From: Picocystis sp. L7
Taxonomy: Eukaryota; Chlorophyta; Picocystophyceae; Picocystales; Picocystaceae
Reading direction: 5' to 3'
DNA length: 64,000 nt
NCBI GenBank assembly: GCA_020975725.1
Contig: QXJR01000003.1
Location: 806,001 to 870,000, forward strand
Within the stretch, counting starts at the first letter, position 1; the number at the start of each line of letters is the position of its first letter. The position numbers and the translations under genes were made by a program. Under the pieces are notes generated by a model, which was not told the DNA's origin, did no database searches, and saw nothing but the letters and a program-made list of their open reading frames with translations. This document shows positions 17,235 to 26,885 of the stretch, piece after piece.

Positions 17235-19346
17235 TCACTGTGCAAGATGGATCTCAGCACCGTTGGAGGGGTCACTGTGAGCGTCCAAGTAATGAAGCAA
17301 AAAGAGAACCCAGAACTGGACCACGCCAAAATAAATAGCTAGTCCCACCCTTGCAGAAGGGTAGCGATACAGCAGATTGCAGGCGGTGATAGCGAAGCGG
17401 TCTGCATTGGCGAGAAAGGTAGTGATGTGATGAGCATATTCCACGCCAAAGTAGGAGGACAGTCGAAGAAACAGCTGACTGCGTCTTCTGGCTTTGGCTT
17501 GACTGTCCCCGCTTTCGACGTCCGGTTCTGAATCGGCCACGATATATCGATGGTCCTCCTTCAAGTTGGCTTGCAGTTCTGCCGCCATCCGCTGTGCCGT
17601 TTCCAGGCCCATTTGCAGGGCAGCCTTTTCTGTGGCTAGGGACTCCAGTTCTGCTTGCATGTGGATGAGATTGTTGGACAGAGCATGCAGCCTGGCATCC
17701 ATTTCTTGGTCCTCCCGTGTGGTGTGCATGGAGCTGTAGTGGTCGTGCTCCCTGTTTCGATGCTCCTCGATTTGCTTTTCTAGCATCGTGACCGTTTCTT
17801 CCAGTTGAGTCAGCTCCGCCTGTTGCTCCTCTGACACGGTGCTTGCTTGCTCTTGAGCTTCAAATGTTATGTGCCTTGTCCTTGATTCCATCTTGTCCGA
17901 GAGTGCAGAGATTTCGCTCTGGAGCTGCGCGCAGGCTGCTTCTAGTTCTGTGCAGACGGATTGTGCTTCTTGTTCTCTGGCCAGGGCCGTGTTGCTGCTT
18001 CGTTCCAGTTCAGAGAGCTTCTGCGCCATGGCATCCCGGTCCGCCTCGAGCAGGGCCACCTTCTCCCACGCTTGCAATCGCTCCACTTCTGCGGCGTCCT
18101 TCTCTTTGCTCCTGCTATCTGCACGCTCTTGGATCGACTGCTGCAGGGCTCGGACTTGCTTCAGGTGTTCCATCCTCTTGGCTTGGAAGCTGTCCTCCAG
18201 CGCTTTGCGCTCTTTTTCTTTCTCTGCATTCCTGGCTTCGAGCTTCTCCACTTCCATTCGCACGGCTTGGATGAGTTTGTCTTCGGCGATCCTGCGGTTG
18301 GTTTCTTTTCTCCTCTCCGTCTCTTCGTCGCTGTCCTCTTCCGGATCCGATTCGGCCAGTCCCAATATGTACAGGGTATCCAGTGCTGCATCCTTGAACT
18401 TCTTCGTGTCGATCCTCGAGGATTGGGAAGGGGTGGCATCGAGGGTGGTTCCGACACCTCTCGCATCGTGTTCCATCGTTCGTTGTGCGTCCTTGTTCGT
18501 CACGGACGCATCCTCTGTCTTTGCGGTTCTCGCCTGGATGGCGTTCGATCCATCCTTCCGTTTCGAAGGTGCGTCGACGGACGTTCGCGTCGTTCCTCCT
18601 TTCTCGTCCGGCGTCGCTGGTGTTGGCGTCTCGTCCCGTTTCCTCTCCGTTTCCTTCTTCGTTCGGGACGCGTGCACGTCTGTCGTAGGTTCGGATGGAC
18701 GGACCGCGTGCTCCGTTCCCGACGGTGCATGGGAAGCTTCCTTTTCCACTTGTTCTTGGTGGTGTGCGACTTCCTGTCGCGCACGTTCTCCTTGATCGAT
18801 GGCTTGTGGGTCTCTCTTCGGCGGGATGGATGCTTGTTCTTTCGATCGTGGATCCTTCCGTGCCTCGTGGTTTGGTTTCGTTTCCTTTCCCGTGGTTTCT
18901 TCCCTTTTTTCCGCGCGTCTTGGTTGTGCGTTCCGGGATCCCGGACGCGTGGATGCTTCGTTTCTTTGCTTTCGGAGGTGGATCTCGACGGGAGAAGGTC
19001 GCGTGGACGTCGTGGTGGTGCCACTTGCACGCTCCCTTTCGTTCAGGTTCGATCCGCTCCCATCTCTTTCGCCTTCGTCTTCTTGTTTACCACGACGTGT
19101 TGTTGGTGGTTGTGCCTTTGGGCGTGGTTTCGGATGCACGTTCGAGCGCGGTGTGTCGTTGGAGGGTCCATCGTCGAGGTTGGTCCAGGTGGACGTCGGT
19201 CTTCTCTCGTGGATCACGTCGCCTTGCGCCTGATGGGTTGGGTTTCGATCGTCCACCACCCTCTGCTTGGCTTGGGAGGCCAGCTGGTCCGCCTGGTTGA
19301 GCAGCGCTTCCGCCTGTCGCAAGCGATCCGCGAACCAACTCGCCAT
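17235..19346 (-). CDS. GC1: Golgin-84-like Golgi tether
   Basis: A 703-residue coiled-coil protein anchored in the Golgi membrane at its C-terminus. It starts MASWFADRLRQAEALLNQAD, like golgin-84 (GOLGA5, plant GC1/GC2). Residues about 35-310 are polar and low-complexity with many basic and Ser/Thr residues. Residues about 350-620 form heptad-rich coiled coil (EDKLIQAVRMEVEKLEA, ERLQAWEKVALLEADRD). The C-terminus has the golgin-84 signature: RSQLFLRLSSYFG, then RYPSARVGLAIYFGVVQ and a single membrane helix followed by a short lumenal tail. Golgin-84 captures retrograde intra-Golgi vesicles. No intron is seen. Convergent with H2B. Confidence 0.85.
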   Translation of the reverse strand: MASWFADRLRQAEALLNQADQLASQAKQRVVDDRNPTHQAQGDVIHERRPTSTWTNLDDGPSNDTPRSNVHPKPRPKAQPPTTRRGKQEDEGERDGSGSNLNERERASGTTTTSTRPSPVEIHLRKQRNEASTRPGSRNAQPRRAEKREETTGKETKPNHEARKDPRSKEQASIPPKRDPQAIDQGERARQEVAHHQEQVEKEASHAPSGTEHAVRPSEPTTDVHASRTKKETERKRDETPTPATPDEKGGTTRTSVDAPSKRKDGSNAIQARTAKTEDASVTNKDAQRTMEHDARGVGTTLDATPSQSSRIDTKKFKDAALDTLYILGLAESDPEEDSDEETERRKETNRRIAEDKLIQAVRMEVEKLEARNAEKEKERKALEDSFQAKRMEHLKQVRALQQSIQERADSRSKEKDAAEVERLQAWEKVALLEADRDAMAQKLSELERSSNTALAREQEAQSVCTELEAACAQLQSEISALSDKMESRTRHITFEAQEQASTVSEEQQAELTQLEETVTMLEKQIEEHRNREHDHYSSMHTTREDQEMDARLHALSNNLIHMQAELESLATEKAALQMGLETAQRMAAELQANLKEDHRYIVADSEPDVESGDSQAKARRRSQLFLRLSSYFGVEYAHHITTFLANADRFAITACNLLYRYPSARVGLAIYFGVVQFWVLFLLHYLDAHSDPSNGAEIHLAQ

Positions 19347-19982
19347 GCTGCAGTGCGCCAATCGCGGAGGAACACCACCACCACCACCACCAATGCCTCT
19401 CAACCTGTCTCTTCCACTCTGCCTCCCTGTGCCCCCTCCTTCGGTTGTGTCCCCGTGCCCCTGCCTCTCGACCTTGGGATCGGGATGGACCCAATGGGCC
19501 TTTCCCCTTGGGGACCACCCACCCACCCACCCAACCAACGCTGTTGGGGGTGGGGGATCTGTCCCAACCGGGTCTCCCGACACGGACAAAGGGGATGAAG
19601 CCGAAAGGGGGTGCAAAGGGGATGGTCGGACCATGGACCAGAAGGGGGGAGGGAGGAGATAGAGAAAGACCCCCCAACGCAGATCCCCCTCCCCCCACCA
19701 GAACCACCCCCCGGTGCCGTATCCGGACGTACCACCACGCCCCCGACACCCCGGGGACGTGCTCGCGTACGGGGTACGCGTCATGCAACCCGGGACCCGA
19801 CGAGGATCCCCCTCCCCCGTCCCACGTCCTCCGCGGGTGCGGGGGATCTCCGCGTTCGTACGAACCCCGAACGAGACGTAGCATGGCGCGCATTTTCGCA
19901 AGCAGGAAGCACGTGGCGCGTCGGAAAGGTCCCGTCGTCCGTGCTTCTGGAAGGAGAAGGATACGATTCGTGCTGCCACGAC
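19347..19982. other. Upstream region of the golgin gene; CCA and CCCA repeats
   Basis: Contains a short (CCA)n run at about 19375-19392, CCCACCCACCCAACC near 19518, and C-rich sequence around 19680. Frames open on both strands are low-complexity. It is probably promoter for the golgin and, if real, the hypothetical gene at 19983. Confidence 0.4.
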
Positions 19983-20441
19983 ATGTGGGCCGCCACGTCG
20001 GTGGCATGGACGGTGGAAGCGCAAGTGGGCGCACCGCCAAGACCGAGCGTGAGGGTGCGTCCGCCCACGTACGCACAAGCAGCACGCGCACGTGCAGCCA
20101 CAAGACCCAGGAGAGGAAGGAGGCGTTCCCAAGGAGGAGACGACGGAGATGACGGACGCGGAGGAGACGGTCGTGGCAGTGGAGGAAACGGAGGAGGTGG
20201 AGGAGACGAAGGAAACGATGGATTCGGAGACGTGCCGGAAAGAAACGTAGCGGCAGCCGTGTGGGAAGCCGTCTGCTTCCTCTCCCTCGCGCACTGCCTC
20301 TATCACGTAGCAGTGTTGGGAAAAGGTGGAACCGCCGAAACGGGGAACGTAGGGTATGCGAGCTGCAGCGTGTCGGCCCTCTCCTGGACCAAACCGCAAC
20401 TCACGGGACGCGTGGGTGGAAGGGTCGCCTGGACCTACTGA
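19983..20441 (+). CDS. Hypothetical protein, possible plastid membrane protein
   Basis: A 152-codon frame, not recognised. The N-terminus is Ala/Arg/Thr/Pro-rich like a transit peptide, then a Gly/Asp-rich linker (about residues 58-88) of the sort common in algal plastid proteins, then a hydrophobic span (VWEAVCFLSLAHCLYHVAVL). After the stop another frame (about 20420-20539) reads like coding sequence (GRLDLLKLPRLAKTT, AEVKAWVELYRKV, stop), so the gene may have a second exon, but I found no junction obeying the local intron rules. The strand alternation of the window predicts a + strand gene here. Low confidence. Confidence 0.35.
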   Translation: MWAATSVAWTVEAQVGAPPRPSVRVRPPTYAQAARARAATRPRRGRRRSQGGDDGDDGRGGDGRGSGGNGGGGGDEGNDGFGDVPERNVAAAVWEAVCFLSLAHCLYHVAVLGKGGTAETGNVGYASCSVSALSWTKPQLTGRVGGRVAWTY

Positions 20442-20801
20442 AGCTACCAAGGCTCGCCAAGACAACCGTCTCGGAGTGTACACGAGGGGGGAACGCAGAG
20501 GTGAAGGCCTGGGTGGAGTTGTACAGAAAAGTGTAAAGTTGGAAGCTTCCTCCCCTGAGTGGCAGGAAGCATGAAAGTCACGCAGGGACACGGGAAAGGC
20601 GCGAGGGTGCGTGCATGCACGGAGCCTAGAAGGCAGGATCCGTGCGTCATTGAAGTTACTGCCGCAGTAGACTTGATGTTCGTAGGAATACCGAATGTAC
20701 ATTAGAATCATTGAAGAACAAGGTTCTCCACTTGGGGAACGTCCCTACCATTCGTGCCTCTGCACAAGCTTATTTGTATATCTTGTTTGGCAGTATGTAG
20801 A

Positions 20802-22304
20802 CTACATGTTCTTCTTCGCGAAGAAACCAACGAGTGTCTTTTGCGCCTTGCTCCCACCCTCTGCCTTTGCCTTCTTGACTGCTGCTGTTGGTGCATCTCC
20901 CACACGGGCCACACGCGCGGTGCACTTAGAAAGAAGGCCCAAAGCTTTCTTCTGACCCGTGGTGAGTGGGTGGTCACCAATATCGCCCCCGCCCACCCAT
21001 CTAATAGAGGGTTGGCTGTCTTCCTCTTCTGAGTCGGGAGCCGAACCGTCCCTGGAAACCAGCATCCACTCCACCTCCATGGTGTGCTTCTGGTGCGAGA
21101 AGATGTGTGTGCACTGTCCAACCATAGATCTGTGGACAATCTTGAAGGGTTGCTCTTCCACGTTGGCTCCTAGGAGGCCGCTGATCCGCTCTGTGATCAA
21201 TAGCTTTTTCTCTTTCTTTGATGCTTCCTTCTGCACAATCACAGAAGGGAACTCCCACAGCCCTGCCAACAACCCACCCTCTGGCCTCTGAACCAAGAGG
21301 AACCGTGTCTCCAGCGCTTCCTTTCCATTTTTTTGCATGATTTCCTCCAGGATGCATAGGGACAGGTGCACCTCTTTGGGAGGTGCCTTTTCCACCTTGG
21401 GCGGATAGTCCATCACAGAACCCTGCCCACGTTGTTGCAACCTGTAGGCCTGGCAGTGCTTCCTGATTGGGCACTCTCCGCAAGAAGGCCCCTTGGGTGT
21501 GCAGATGGTCGCACCAAGCTCCATGACCGCCTGGTTGAAGTCCCCGGGTCTTTCTACATCCACCAGCTGGGAGGCCAGCTCCCAATGCAGCTTTTTGGAA
21601 CTTGTGCTGGTGGGATCTTCCGACAGCGCTCTCAGTCGGGCTAGCACACGGATGACGTTGCCATCCACCAATGGTTCATGCTTTCCGAACGCAATGGAAG
21701 AGATGGCGCCTGCAGTGTAGGGTCCAATGCCCGGAATTTTCCCCAGTCCAGCTGCTTCTTCGGGAAAGTTTCCATTCAGTTCATTCACCACGTACTTGGC
21801 CCCTTCCAGGAGGTACCTAGCCCTCCTGTAGTATCCCAGTCCTGTCCAGCAGTCGTTGACTTGTTCTTGGGTGGCTGATGCAAGGTCTTGCACGGTGGGC
21901 CAGGTGTTCATCCACCTGTGGAAGTAATCGATGACGGTGGACACTCTGGTTTGTTGGAGCATGATTTCCGACACCCACACGAGGTACGCGAACTTTTGAT
22001 CGCACAGATCCATGGGCGCTCCTCCGTTCTCCTCCTCCGTTTTCTTGGAGTTCCTGTTCCTTCTCCACGGCAGCACGCGGTGGTTTCGATCGTACCAGGC
22101 GAGTAGTTCTACACGCACTGCCTCCACCTCGTGTGGACCGAACCTGTTCGTTTCCTCTTCCTCGCTGTCCGAGGACAGCACTTGATTCGTCCTGCCCAGG
22201 CTTCGTTTCCTGGTCTTGCTGGCCATTCTTCCTTTCCTTTTGGTGCCAGGAACCTCTGCTCTTGGCGCGACGAGTGCGCGTACTGCCCACCAAGTGCGTC
22301 GCAT
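20802..22304 (-). CDS. MUTYH: Adenine DNA glycosylase (MutY/MUTYH)
   Basis: A 500-residue base-excision repair enzyme that removes A paired with 8-oxoguanine. The helix-hairpin-helix glycosylase domain has VSEIMLQQTRVSTVIDYF, the hairpin LGKIPGIGPYTAGAI and the catalytic Asp region PLVDGNVIRVLARL. The 4Fe-4S motif C-x6-C-x2-C-x5-C is intact (CTPKGPSCGECPIRKHC). A NUDIX-like C-terminal domain follows (GLLAGLWEFPSV). The last residues hold QKTLVGFF, a PCNA-interacting PIP box. The start at 22304 adds an Arg-rich presequence (MRRTWWAVRALVAPR), while the in-frame ATG at 22226 (MASKTRKR) would give a nuclear form, so two products are plausible. Confidence 0.95.
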   Translation of the reverse strand: MRRTWWAVRALVAPRAEVPGTKRKGRMASKTRKRSLGRTNQVLSSDSEEEETNRFGPHEVEAVRVELLAWYDRNHRVLPWRRNRNSKKTEEENGGAPMDLCDQKFAYLVWVSEIMLQQTRVSTVIDYFHRWMNTWPTVQDLASATQEQVNDCWTGLGYYRRARYLLEGAKYVVNELNGNFPEEAAGLGKIPGIGPYTAGAISSIAFGKHEPLVDGNVIRVLARLRALSEDPTSTSSKKLHWELASQLVDVERPGDFNQAVMELGATICTPKGPSCGECPIRKHCQAYRLQQRGQGSVMDYPPKVEKAPPKEVHLSLCILEEIMQKNGKEALETRFLLVQRPEGGLLAGLWEFPSVIVQKEASKKEKKLLITERISGLLGANVEEQPFKIVHRSMVGQCTHIFSHQKHTMEVEWMLVSRDGSAPDSEEEDSQPSIRWVGGGDIGDHPLTTGQKKALGLLSKCTARVARVGDAPTAAVKKAKAEGGSKAQKTLVGFFAKKNM

Positions 22305-22440
22305 CCACCTTCTCGAGTGGTCGACCCTGGACACCGCCTCGATCTGCTATCGATACCTTATCCCGTTCCTTCTCTCTTGATCGATACCCTTGGGTACAGA
22401 TATCGATGGCTCCCTCGGTCCCCCCGTTCCAGTTCCAACC
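22305..22440. promoter_or_regulatory. MutY upstream region with ATCGATACC motifs
   Basis: Contains TATCGATACC near 22348, GATCGATACCC near 22380 and ATATCGATGG near 22400. The same motif recurs in the MED17/NOPCHAP1 promoter (34103-34172). This was probably one side of a MutY-RHD3 bidirectional promoter before the satellite and transposon intervened. Confidence 0.45.
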
Positions 22441-23347
22441 CGGGAGAATGGGTTGGGTCTAGAAAGGAAGAATGGGTCTGGAAAGGAAGAGTGGGTCTGG
22501 AAAGGGAGAGTGGTTTGGGTCTAGAAAGGAAGAATGGGTCTGGAAAGGAAGAGTGGGTCTGGAAAGGGAGAATGGTTTGGGTCTGGAAAGAGAGAAATGG
22601 GTTTGGAAAGGTAGAATGGTTTGGGTCTAGAAAGGGAGAAATGGGTTTGGAAAGGGAGAATGGTTTGGGTCTAGAAAGAGAGAAATGGGTTTGGAAAGGT
22701 AGAATGGTTTGGGTCTAGAAAGGGAGAAATGGGTCTGGAAAGGGAGAATGGTTTGGGTCTAGAAAGAGAGAAATGGGTTTGGAAAGGTAGAATGGTTTGG
22801 GTCTAGAAAGGGAGAAATGGGTCTGGAAAGGGAGAATGGTTTGGGTCTAGAAAGAGAGAAATGGGTTTGGAAAGGTAGAATGGTTTGGGTCTAGAAAGGG
22901 AGAAATGGGTTTGGAAAGGGAGAATGGTTTGGGTCTAGAAAGAGAGAAATGGGTTTGGAAAGGTAGAATGGTTTGGGTCTAGAAAGGGAGAAATGGGTTT
23001 GGAAAGGGAGAATGGTTTGGGTCTAGAAAGAGAGAAATGGGTTTGGAAAGGTAGAATGGTTTGGGTCTAGAAAGGGAGAAATGGGTCTGGAAAGGGAGAA
23101 TGGTTTGGGTCTAGAAAGAGAGAAATGGGTTTGGAAAGGTAGAATGGTTTGGGTCTAGAAAGGGAGAAATGGGTTTGGAAAGGGAGAATGGTTTGGGTCT
23201 AGAAAGAGAGAAATGGGTTTGGAAAGGTAGAATGGTTTGGGTCTAGAAAGGGAGAAATGGGTCTGGAAAGGGAGAATGGTTTGGGTCTAGAAAGGGAGAA
23301 ATGGGTCTGGAAAGGGAGAATGGTTTGGGTCTAGAAAGAGAGAAATG
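22441..23347. repeat. 44-bp minisatellite, left block
   Basis: Tandem copies of a 44-bp unit running AGAAAG(A/G)GAGAAATGGG, TTTGGAAAGG(T/G)AGAA, TGGTTTGGGTCT. Two unit types alternate (A with AGAG and GGTAG; B with AGGG and GGGAG), making an 88-bp higher-order repeat over most of the block. The first few units are more degenerate. The block stops exactly at the transposon boundary and resumes at 26886. Confidence 0.95.
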
Positions 23348-23506
23348 AGAGGAGTTTAGATTTTGGGGAAAGACGAAATATTCGGGCAAGAGGGAGTTTA
23401 TTCTCGGGTTTTTGGGACTTGAGGTTTCCCCGTTTTCGATTTTGGGGAAAGTGAAGGGTCCGTAGCTTTCCCCTTTTCCATTTAGGGTACTTCGCCAACT
23501 GTAAAC

Positions 23507-24904
23507 ATGGGGCGGTTTTTATTAAGGGATCGCAAGCGAATATTTTTTCATTCGCTATGTATCGTGGAGGAGTTTTGGGGAAAGCGGACCACGTTCCTCC
23601 ACGCGCGCTGCACCCCAGGCCGTCGAACAGGAACGAGGTCCGAGATTCCGCGGGAAAGAGGAAGGGCCATGCCATCGCGAGTGGGATGCGCGCTGGAGCG
23701 AAGGATGCTCCGCAAGCAGTTTGACGAGCTCGTGGGTCTTTTCATTGGTTTCATGGCCGCACATCGGCTCCGTGCTGATGTGCGGACTGGGGTTCTACGT
23801 CTCGTACTTGCCGCCATCGAGCAATGTTGGGAAGATTTAGAAAATGCCAAGCGGTATTGGACGTACAAAAGCGCAGTTACGAACGTGCCGCGAACGATCG
23901 ATGGCTTTTCGGACGATTGGTTGCGGCAGCATTGCCGGTTTGTGGGTCCAGAGATACACGAGCTAATGAGAATTCTCCGTGTCCCACGAACTATCCGCGT
24001 CCAAGGGACAGGACGTGTCTTCACAGGAGAGGAAGGGATGTTGTTGTTGTTGCGGCGCTTGGCAGGGTTGGAGAACTTGCATCATCTATCTCACACCTTT
24101 GACCGGACCGCCAGTGCCTTGTCGGAGCTTCACAACGCAATGCTCGACCACATATACCCCTTCGCTAAGCGAGCGTTGCGTTTGGAACTATGGGCAAGTG
24201 AGCTGCCTCGACTGGCAGACGCACTTGCAACGAGGGGATGTCGGATTCCCTCATGTTGTGGGTTCATTGACGGGACGTTGTTCAAGATCCGCCGACCAAC
24301 CGAGGGAGAAGACGCGGCCTACAACGGTTGGAAGCGAATGCATGCAACGAAGTACCAGGCGGTGGTACTTTCTAACTTCATGATCGCAGACTTCGACGGT
24401 CCATATGCTGGTTCGGTGGGAGATGCGAATATTTGGCGAAGGTCGAACATGCAGCAGCGCTTGGGAGCGATCGTCCGTGAACTGGGCGAAGAGGTGACTT
24501 TGTACGGTGACGGTGCCTACCCGTCCACGGATCTTTTGCGTCGGCCTTTCAGAGGGGACATTTCTGCGGACGAAGCGACCTTCAACGAGGACATGAGCAA
24601 GTACAGACAGGCCGTGGAATGGATTTTTGGAAAACTCGAACAGTTGTGGCCGTTCGTTGGCGATAAGACTCGAAAGACGGTTCTGCTCCGTCAAACTGGT
24701 AAGGAGGACGTGGTTGCCGCGTTACTGACCAACTTTCATACTTGTTTGTGCGGTGGCGTGACGACGGATTACCTAGGTATCGCTCCTCCTACGTTGCAAG
24801 AATATGCTGAGCTGATTCAGCGGCAAACAGACGGTGTTTTTCATTATTCAGAAGAAGGTGATCAGAACAACTCACCGCCGCTGGGTAGAGAACCGTCTTC
24901 ATGA
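23507..24904 (+). CDS. Harbinger transposase (DDE_Tnp_4 family)
   Basis: An intact 465-residue transposase. The DDE triad is visible: Asp in CGFIDGTLF, Asp in LYGDGAYP, Glu in AVEWIFGKLEQLW. The Harbinger/HARBI1-like preceding block (EEGMLLLLRRLAGLENLHHL, then FDRTASALSELHNAMLDHI) and KYQAVVLSNFMIADFDGPYAGSVGD region are present. The first ATG (23507) gives about 50 residues of Arg-rich leader; the ATG near 23669 (MPSRVGCALERRM) could be the true start. It probably needs the Myb-like partner at 25576-26580 for nuclear entry and terminus binding, as in other Harbinger elements. Confidence 0.93.
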   Translation: MGRFLLRDRKRIFFHSLCIVEEFWGKRTTFLHARCTPGRRTGTRSEIPRERGRAMPSRVGCALERRMLRKQFDELVGLFIGFMAAHRLRADVRTGVLRLVLAAIEQCWEDLENAKRYWTYKSAVTNVPRTIDGFSDDWLRQHCRFVGPEIHELMRILRVPRTIRVQGTGRVFTGEEGMLLLLRRLAGLENLHHLSHTFDRTASALSELHNAMLDHIYPFAKRALRLELWASELPRLADALATRGCRIPSCCGFIDGTLFKIRRPTEGEDAAYNGWKRMHATKYQAVVLSNFMIADFDGPYAGSVGDANIWRRSNMQQRLGAIVRELGEEVTLYGDGAYPSTDLLRRPFRGDISADEATFNEDMSKYRQAVEWIFGKLEQLWPFVGDKTRKTVLLRQTGKEDVVAALLTNFHTCLCGGVTTDYLGIAPPTLQEYAELIQRQTDGVFHYSEEGDQNNSPPLGREPSS

Positions 24905-24947
24905 TGTGTATCCATAACAATTTTCATTCTCACAGTCACATTAACCG

Positions 24948-25453
24948 GCAGCAGTTCCATACAGAAAGCAGCAGCAGTTCCATTCAGAAAGCAGCAGCAG
25001 TTCCATTCAGAAAGCAGCAGCAGTTCCATTCAGAAAGCAGCAGCAGTTCCATACAGAAAGCAGCAGCAGTTCCATACAGAAAGCAGCAGCAGTTCCATAC
25101 AGAAAGCAGCAGCACTTCCATACAGAAAGCAGCAGCAGTTCCATACAGAAAGCAGCAGCAGTTCCATACAGAAAGCAGCAGCAGTTCCATACAGAAAGCA
25201 GCAGCACTTCCATACAGAAAGCAGCAGCAGTTCCATTCAGAAAGCAGCAGCAGTTCCATACAGAAAGCAGCAGCACTTCCATACAGAAAGCAGCAGCAGT
25301 TCCATACAGAAAGCAGCAGCAGTTCCATACAGAAAGCAGCAGCAGTTCCATACAGAAAGCAGCAGCACTTCCATACAGAAAGCAGCAGCAGTTCCATTCA
25401 GAAAGCAGCAGCAGTTCCATTCAGAAAGCAGCAGCAGTTCCATTCAGAAAGCA
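24948..25453. repeat. 23-bp tandem repeat inside the transposon, about 22 copies
   Basis: Unit GCAGCAGCAGTTCCATACAG plus AAA, with variants CATTCAG and CACTTCC. Because 23 is not a multiple of 3, three units (69 bp) cycle through all frames, and the tract is open in every frame it was read in on both strands. The reading frame starting at 24901 overlaps the transposase stop (ATGA) and encodes a Gln/Ser/Ala-rich repeat. It sits between the 3' ends of the two convergent transposon genes. Confidence 0.95.
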
Positions 25454-25575
25454 GCAAGAATATCGCGAATTTTTTCCATGTACGAATGGTAGGAACTTCT
25501 ACTGCTTCATTAGTTTGTACGTGAAGATGGCAATCGAAGTATTGCAATAAAGAAGTAATACATACATTACATTGA

Positions 25576-26580
25576 TTACTTGAATCTTGCACCCCTCGTA
25601 TCTTTGTTTGGGGATTCTACTTCGTCCTCATCGCGTTGCGAAGTCGATGGTTGCGTGTGGACAGACGTGCCTTGCCCGTGCGTATTCAAGTACACGTTCA
25701 TCCAGTCATCCAGAGAACCAGGGTCAACATGACGCAACGGGTCGTTGCGGTGTGCCTCGCACCGTACCCTCCACTCGTCCAAGGCATCTCTTCGCTCCTG
25801 GGAGCGTAGGAGGGCGACCAAGCTCTTTTGCAATTCAGGGAGAACGAGCCCGCGGTTCTCGTCACCAGAAGTTCGCCGCCGGCGACTATTCGTCCGCCGT
25901 CCAGACTCTTCCGGCGAGCTATTGGAAGGTGCATCCAGACGTGTGCGTTTTCCTCCTGTCTGAAGCTGGCTCATGACGAGCATCTCACCGTTCCGCTCCT
26001 TCATCTCCCTTGCGCGAGCTTTCTCTGCATGCGCCGCTCCTTTCCGTGTTTCGGCATCTGATACTCGTTCCGCGACCTCGTCACAAAGTTGTGCGAGTTC
26101 CTCGTCGACCATACCACCCCCTCGTCCAGTGGCGCGAAGCACTCCCTCCTCGTTTGCTCGGTGAGCCTTCAGCAAGGCCAAAATCCTCTTACGGATTTGC
26201 TTCCGGTCAAGCACCCACGAGCCAAATAGCTTTGGGTACGTTCCCTTCAACCGCTCTTCAAATAGCTTCCAAGCGTTGCTTTTGTCACTGTTTGTCCTCT
26301 TTTCGAGGAAACAACAATCTTCGTCCCTCACCACATACAACAAGGCCTTGTTGTGCGCGGAGGTCCATGTACGGCCACGAAGGGGGGCCATATTTTGGAT
26401 GGCATTCTCATCGGGCAATGCAATCGGTGTGTTTCCGTCGTCGCTCGTCACATCGTCCATCGCAGCTTCCACAATGTCTACCACGTTCTCATTTGAAGTG
26501 ATTTGAACAAGACCTCCGCTTGTATTGCCACCTCCTCCGGCACCCATGCTATCTCGAACCGATATGGCACGAACGAGCAT
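25576..26580 (-). CDS. Harbinger Myb/SANT-like partner protein
   Basis: A 334-residue second protein of the transposon. Residues around RTWTSAHNKALLYVVRDEDCCF through KQIRKRILALLKAH fit a Myb/SANT or trihelix-like DNA-binding domain (regular Trp and helices), followed by a helical charged region and a basic patch (RRTNSRRRRTSG) that may be a nuclear signal. In the superfamily this protein binds the element's ends and brings the transposase into the nucleus. The first ATG in frame is 26580; 26547 (MGAGGGG) is an alternative. The frame is intact. Confidence 0.8.
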   Translation of the reverse strand: MLVRAISVRDSMGAGGGGNTSGGLVQITSNENVVDIVEAAMDDVTSDDGNTPIALPDENAIQNMAPLRGRTWTSAHNKALLYVVRDEDCCFLEKRTNSDKSNAWKLFEERLKGTYPKLFGSWVLDRKQIRKRILALLKAHRANEEGVLRATGRGGGMVDEELAQLCDEVAERVSDAETRKGAAHAEKARAREMKERNGEMLVMSQLQTGGKRTRLDAPSNSSPEESGRRTNSRRRRTSGDENRGLVLPELQKSLVALLRSQERRDALDEWRVRCEAHRNDPLRHVDPGSLDDWMNVYLNTHGQGTSVHTQPSTSQRDEDEVESPNKDTRGARFK

Positions 26581-26885
26581 TAGTCGATGGTCCTTCTTCG
26601 CTCCTCGACACCGCACTCGTCCGACGCGCACCTTCCCTATTCGATGGGCGTGCGCTCGTTCACCAGATGCGCGTCGGTCGGAGGCGCCTGTACCCTTTCG
26701 AACGGGTTGTCCCGCGAAAACGAAAAAAGTCAGAAAATTTACATCCCCCGTCGAGGAACGGGGTCACTCCCCACATCCCTTTACCCTGAAGCTTAACTCA
26801 TCGTCGAAACCCGGGAAGGGTTGATTTTTTGGGAAAGGACGGCTTTCCCCAAAATTTCGTCTTTCCCCAAAATCTAAACTCCTCT

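Larger units (their letters stand above)
23348..26885. mobile_element. PIF/Harbinger DNA transposon, complete
   Basis: A 3,538-bp element with perfect 32-bp inverted termini (23348-23379 and 26854-26885) starting AGAGGAGTTTAGATTTTGGG. It is flanked by the 3-bp duplication ATG (23345-23347 and 26886-26888). Removing the element and one ATG restores an uninterrupted minisatellite unit, so the boundaries are exact. It carries two convergent genes typical of the superfamily, a DDE transposase and a Myb/SANT-like protein. TTTGGGGAAAG motifs recur inside both ends (about 23440 and 23574) and may be transposase-binding sites. Both genes are open and the termini are identical, so the insertion looks recent and possibly still active. 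Confidence 0.92.

Noticed and set aside
22441-25453. Regular repeats that could be mistaken for a CRISPR array
   Set aside because: The units are head-to-tail with no unique spacers, in a eukaryotic gene-rich region; they are minisatellites.
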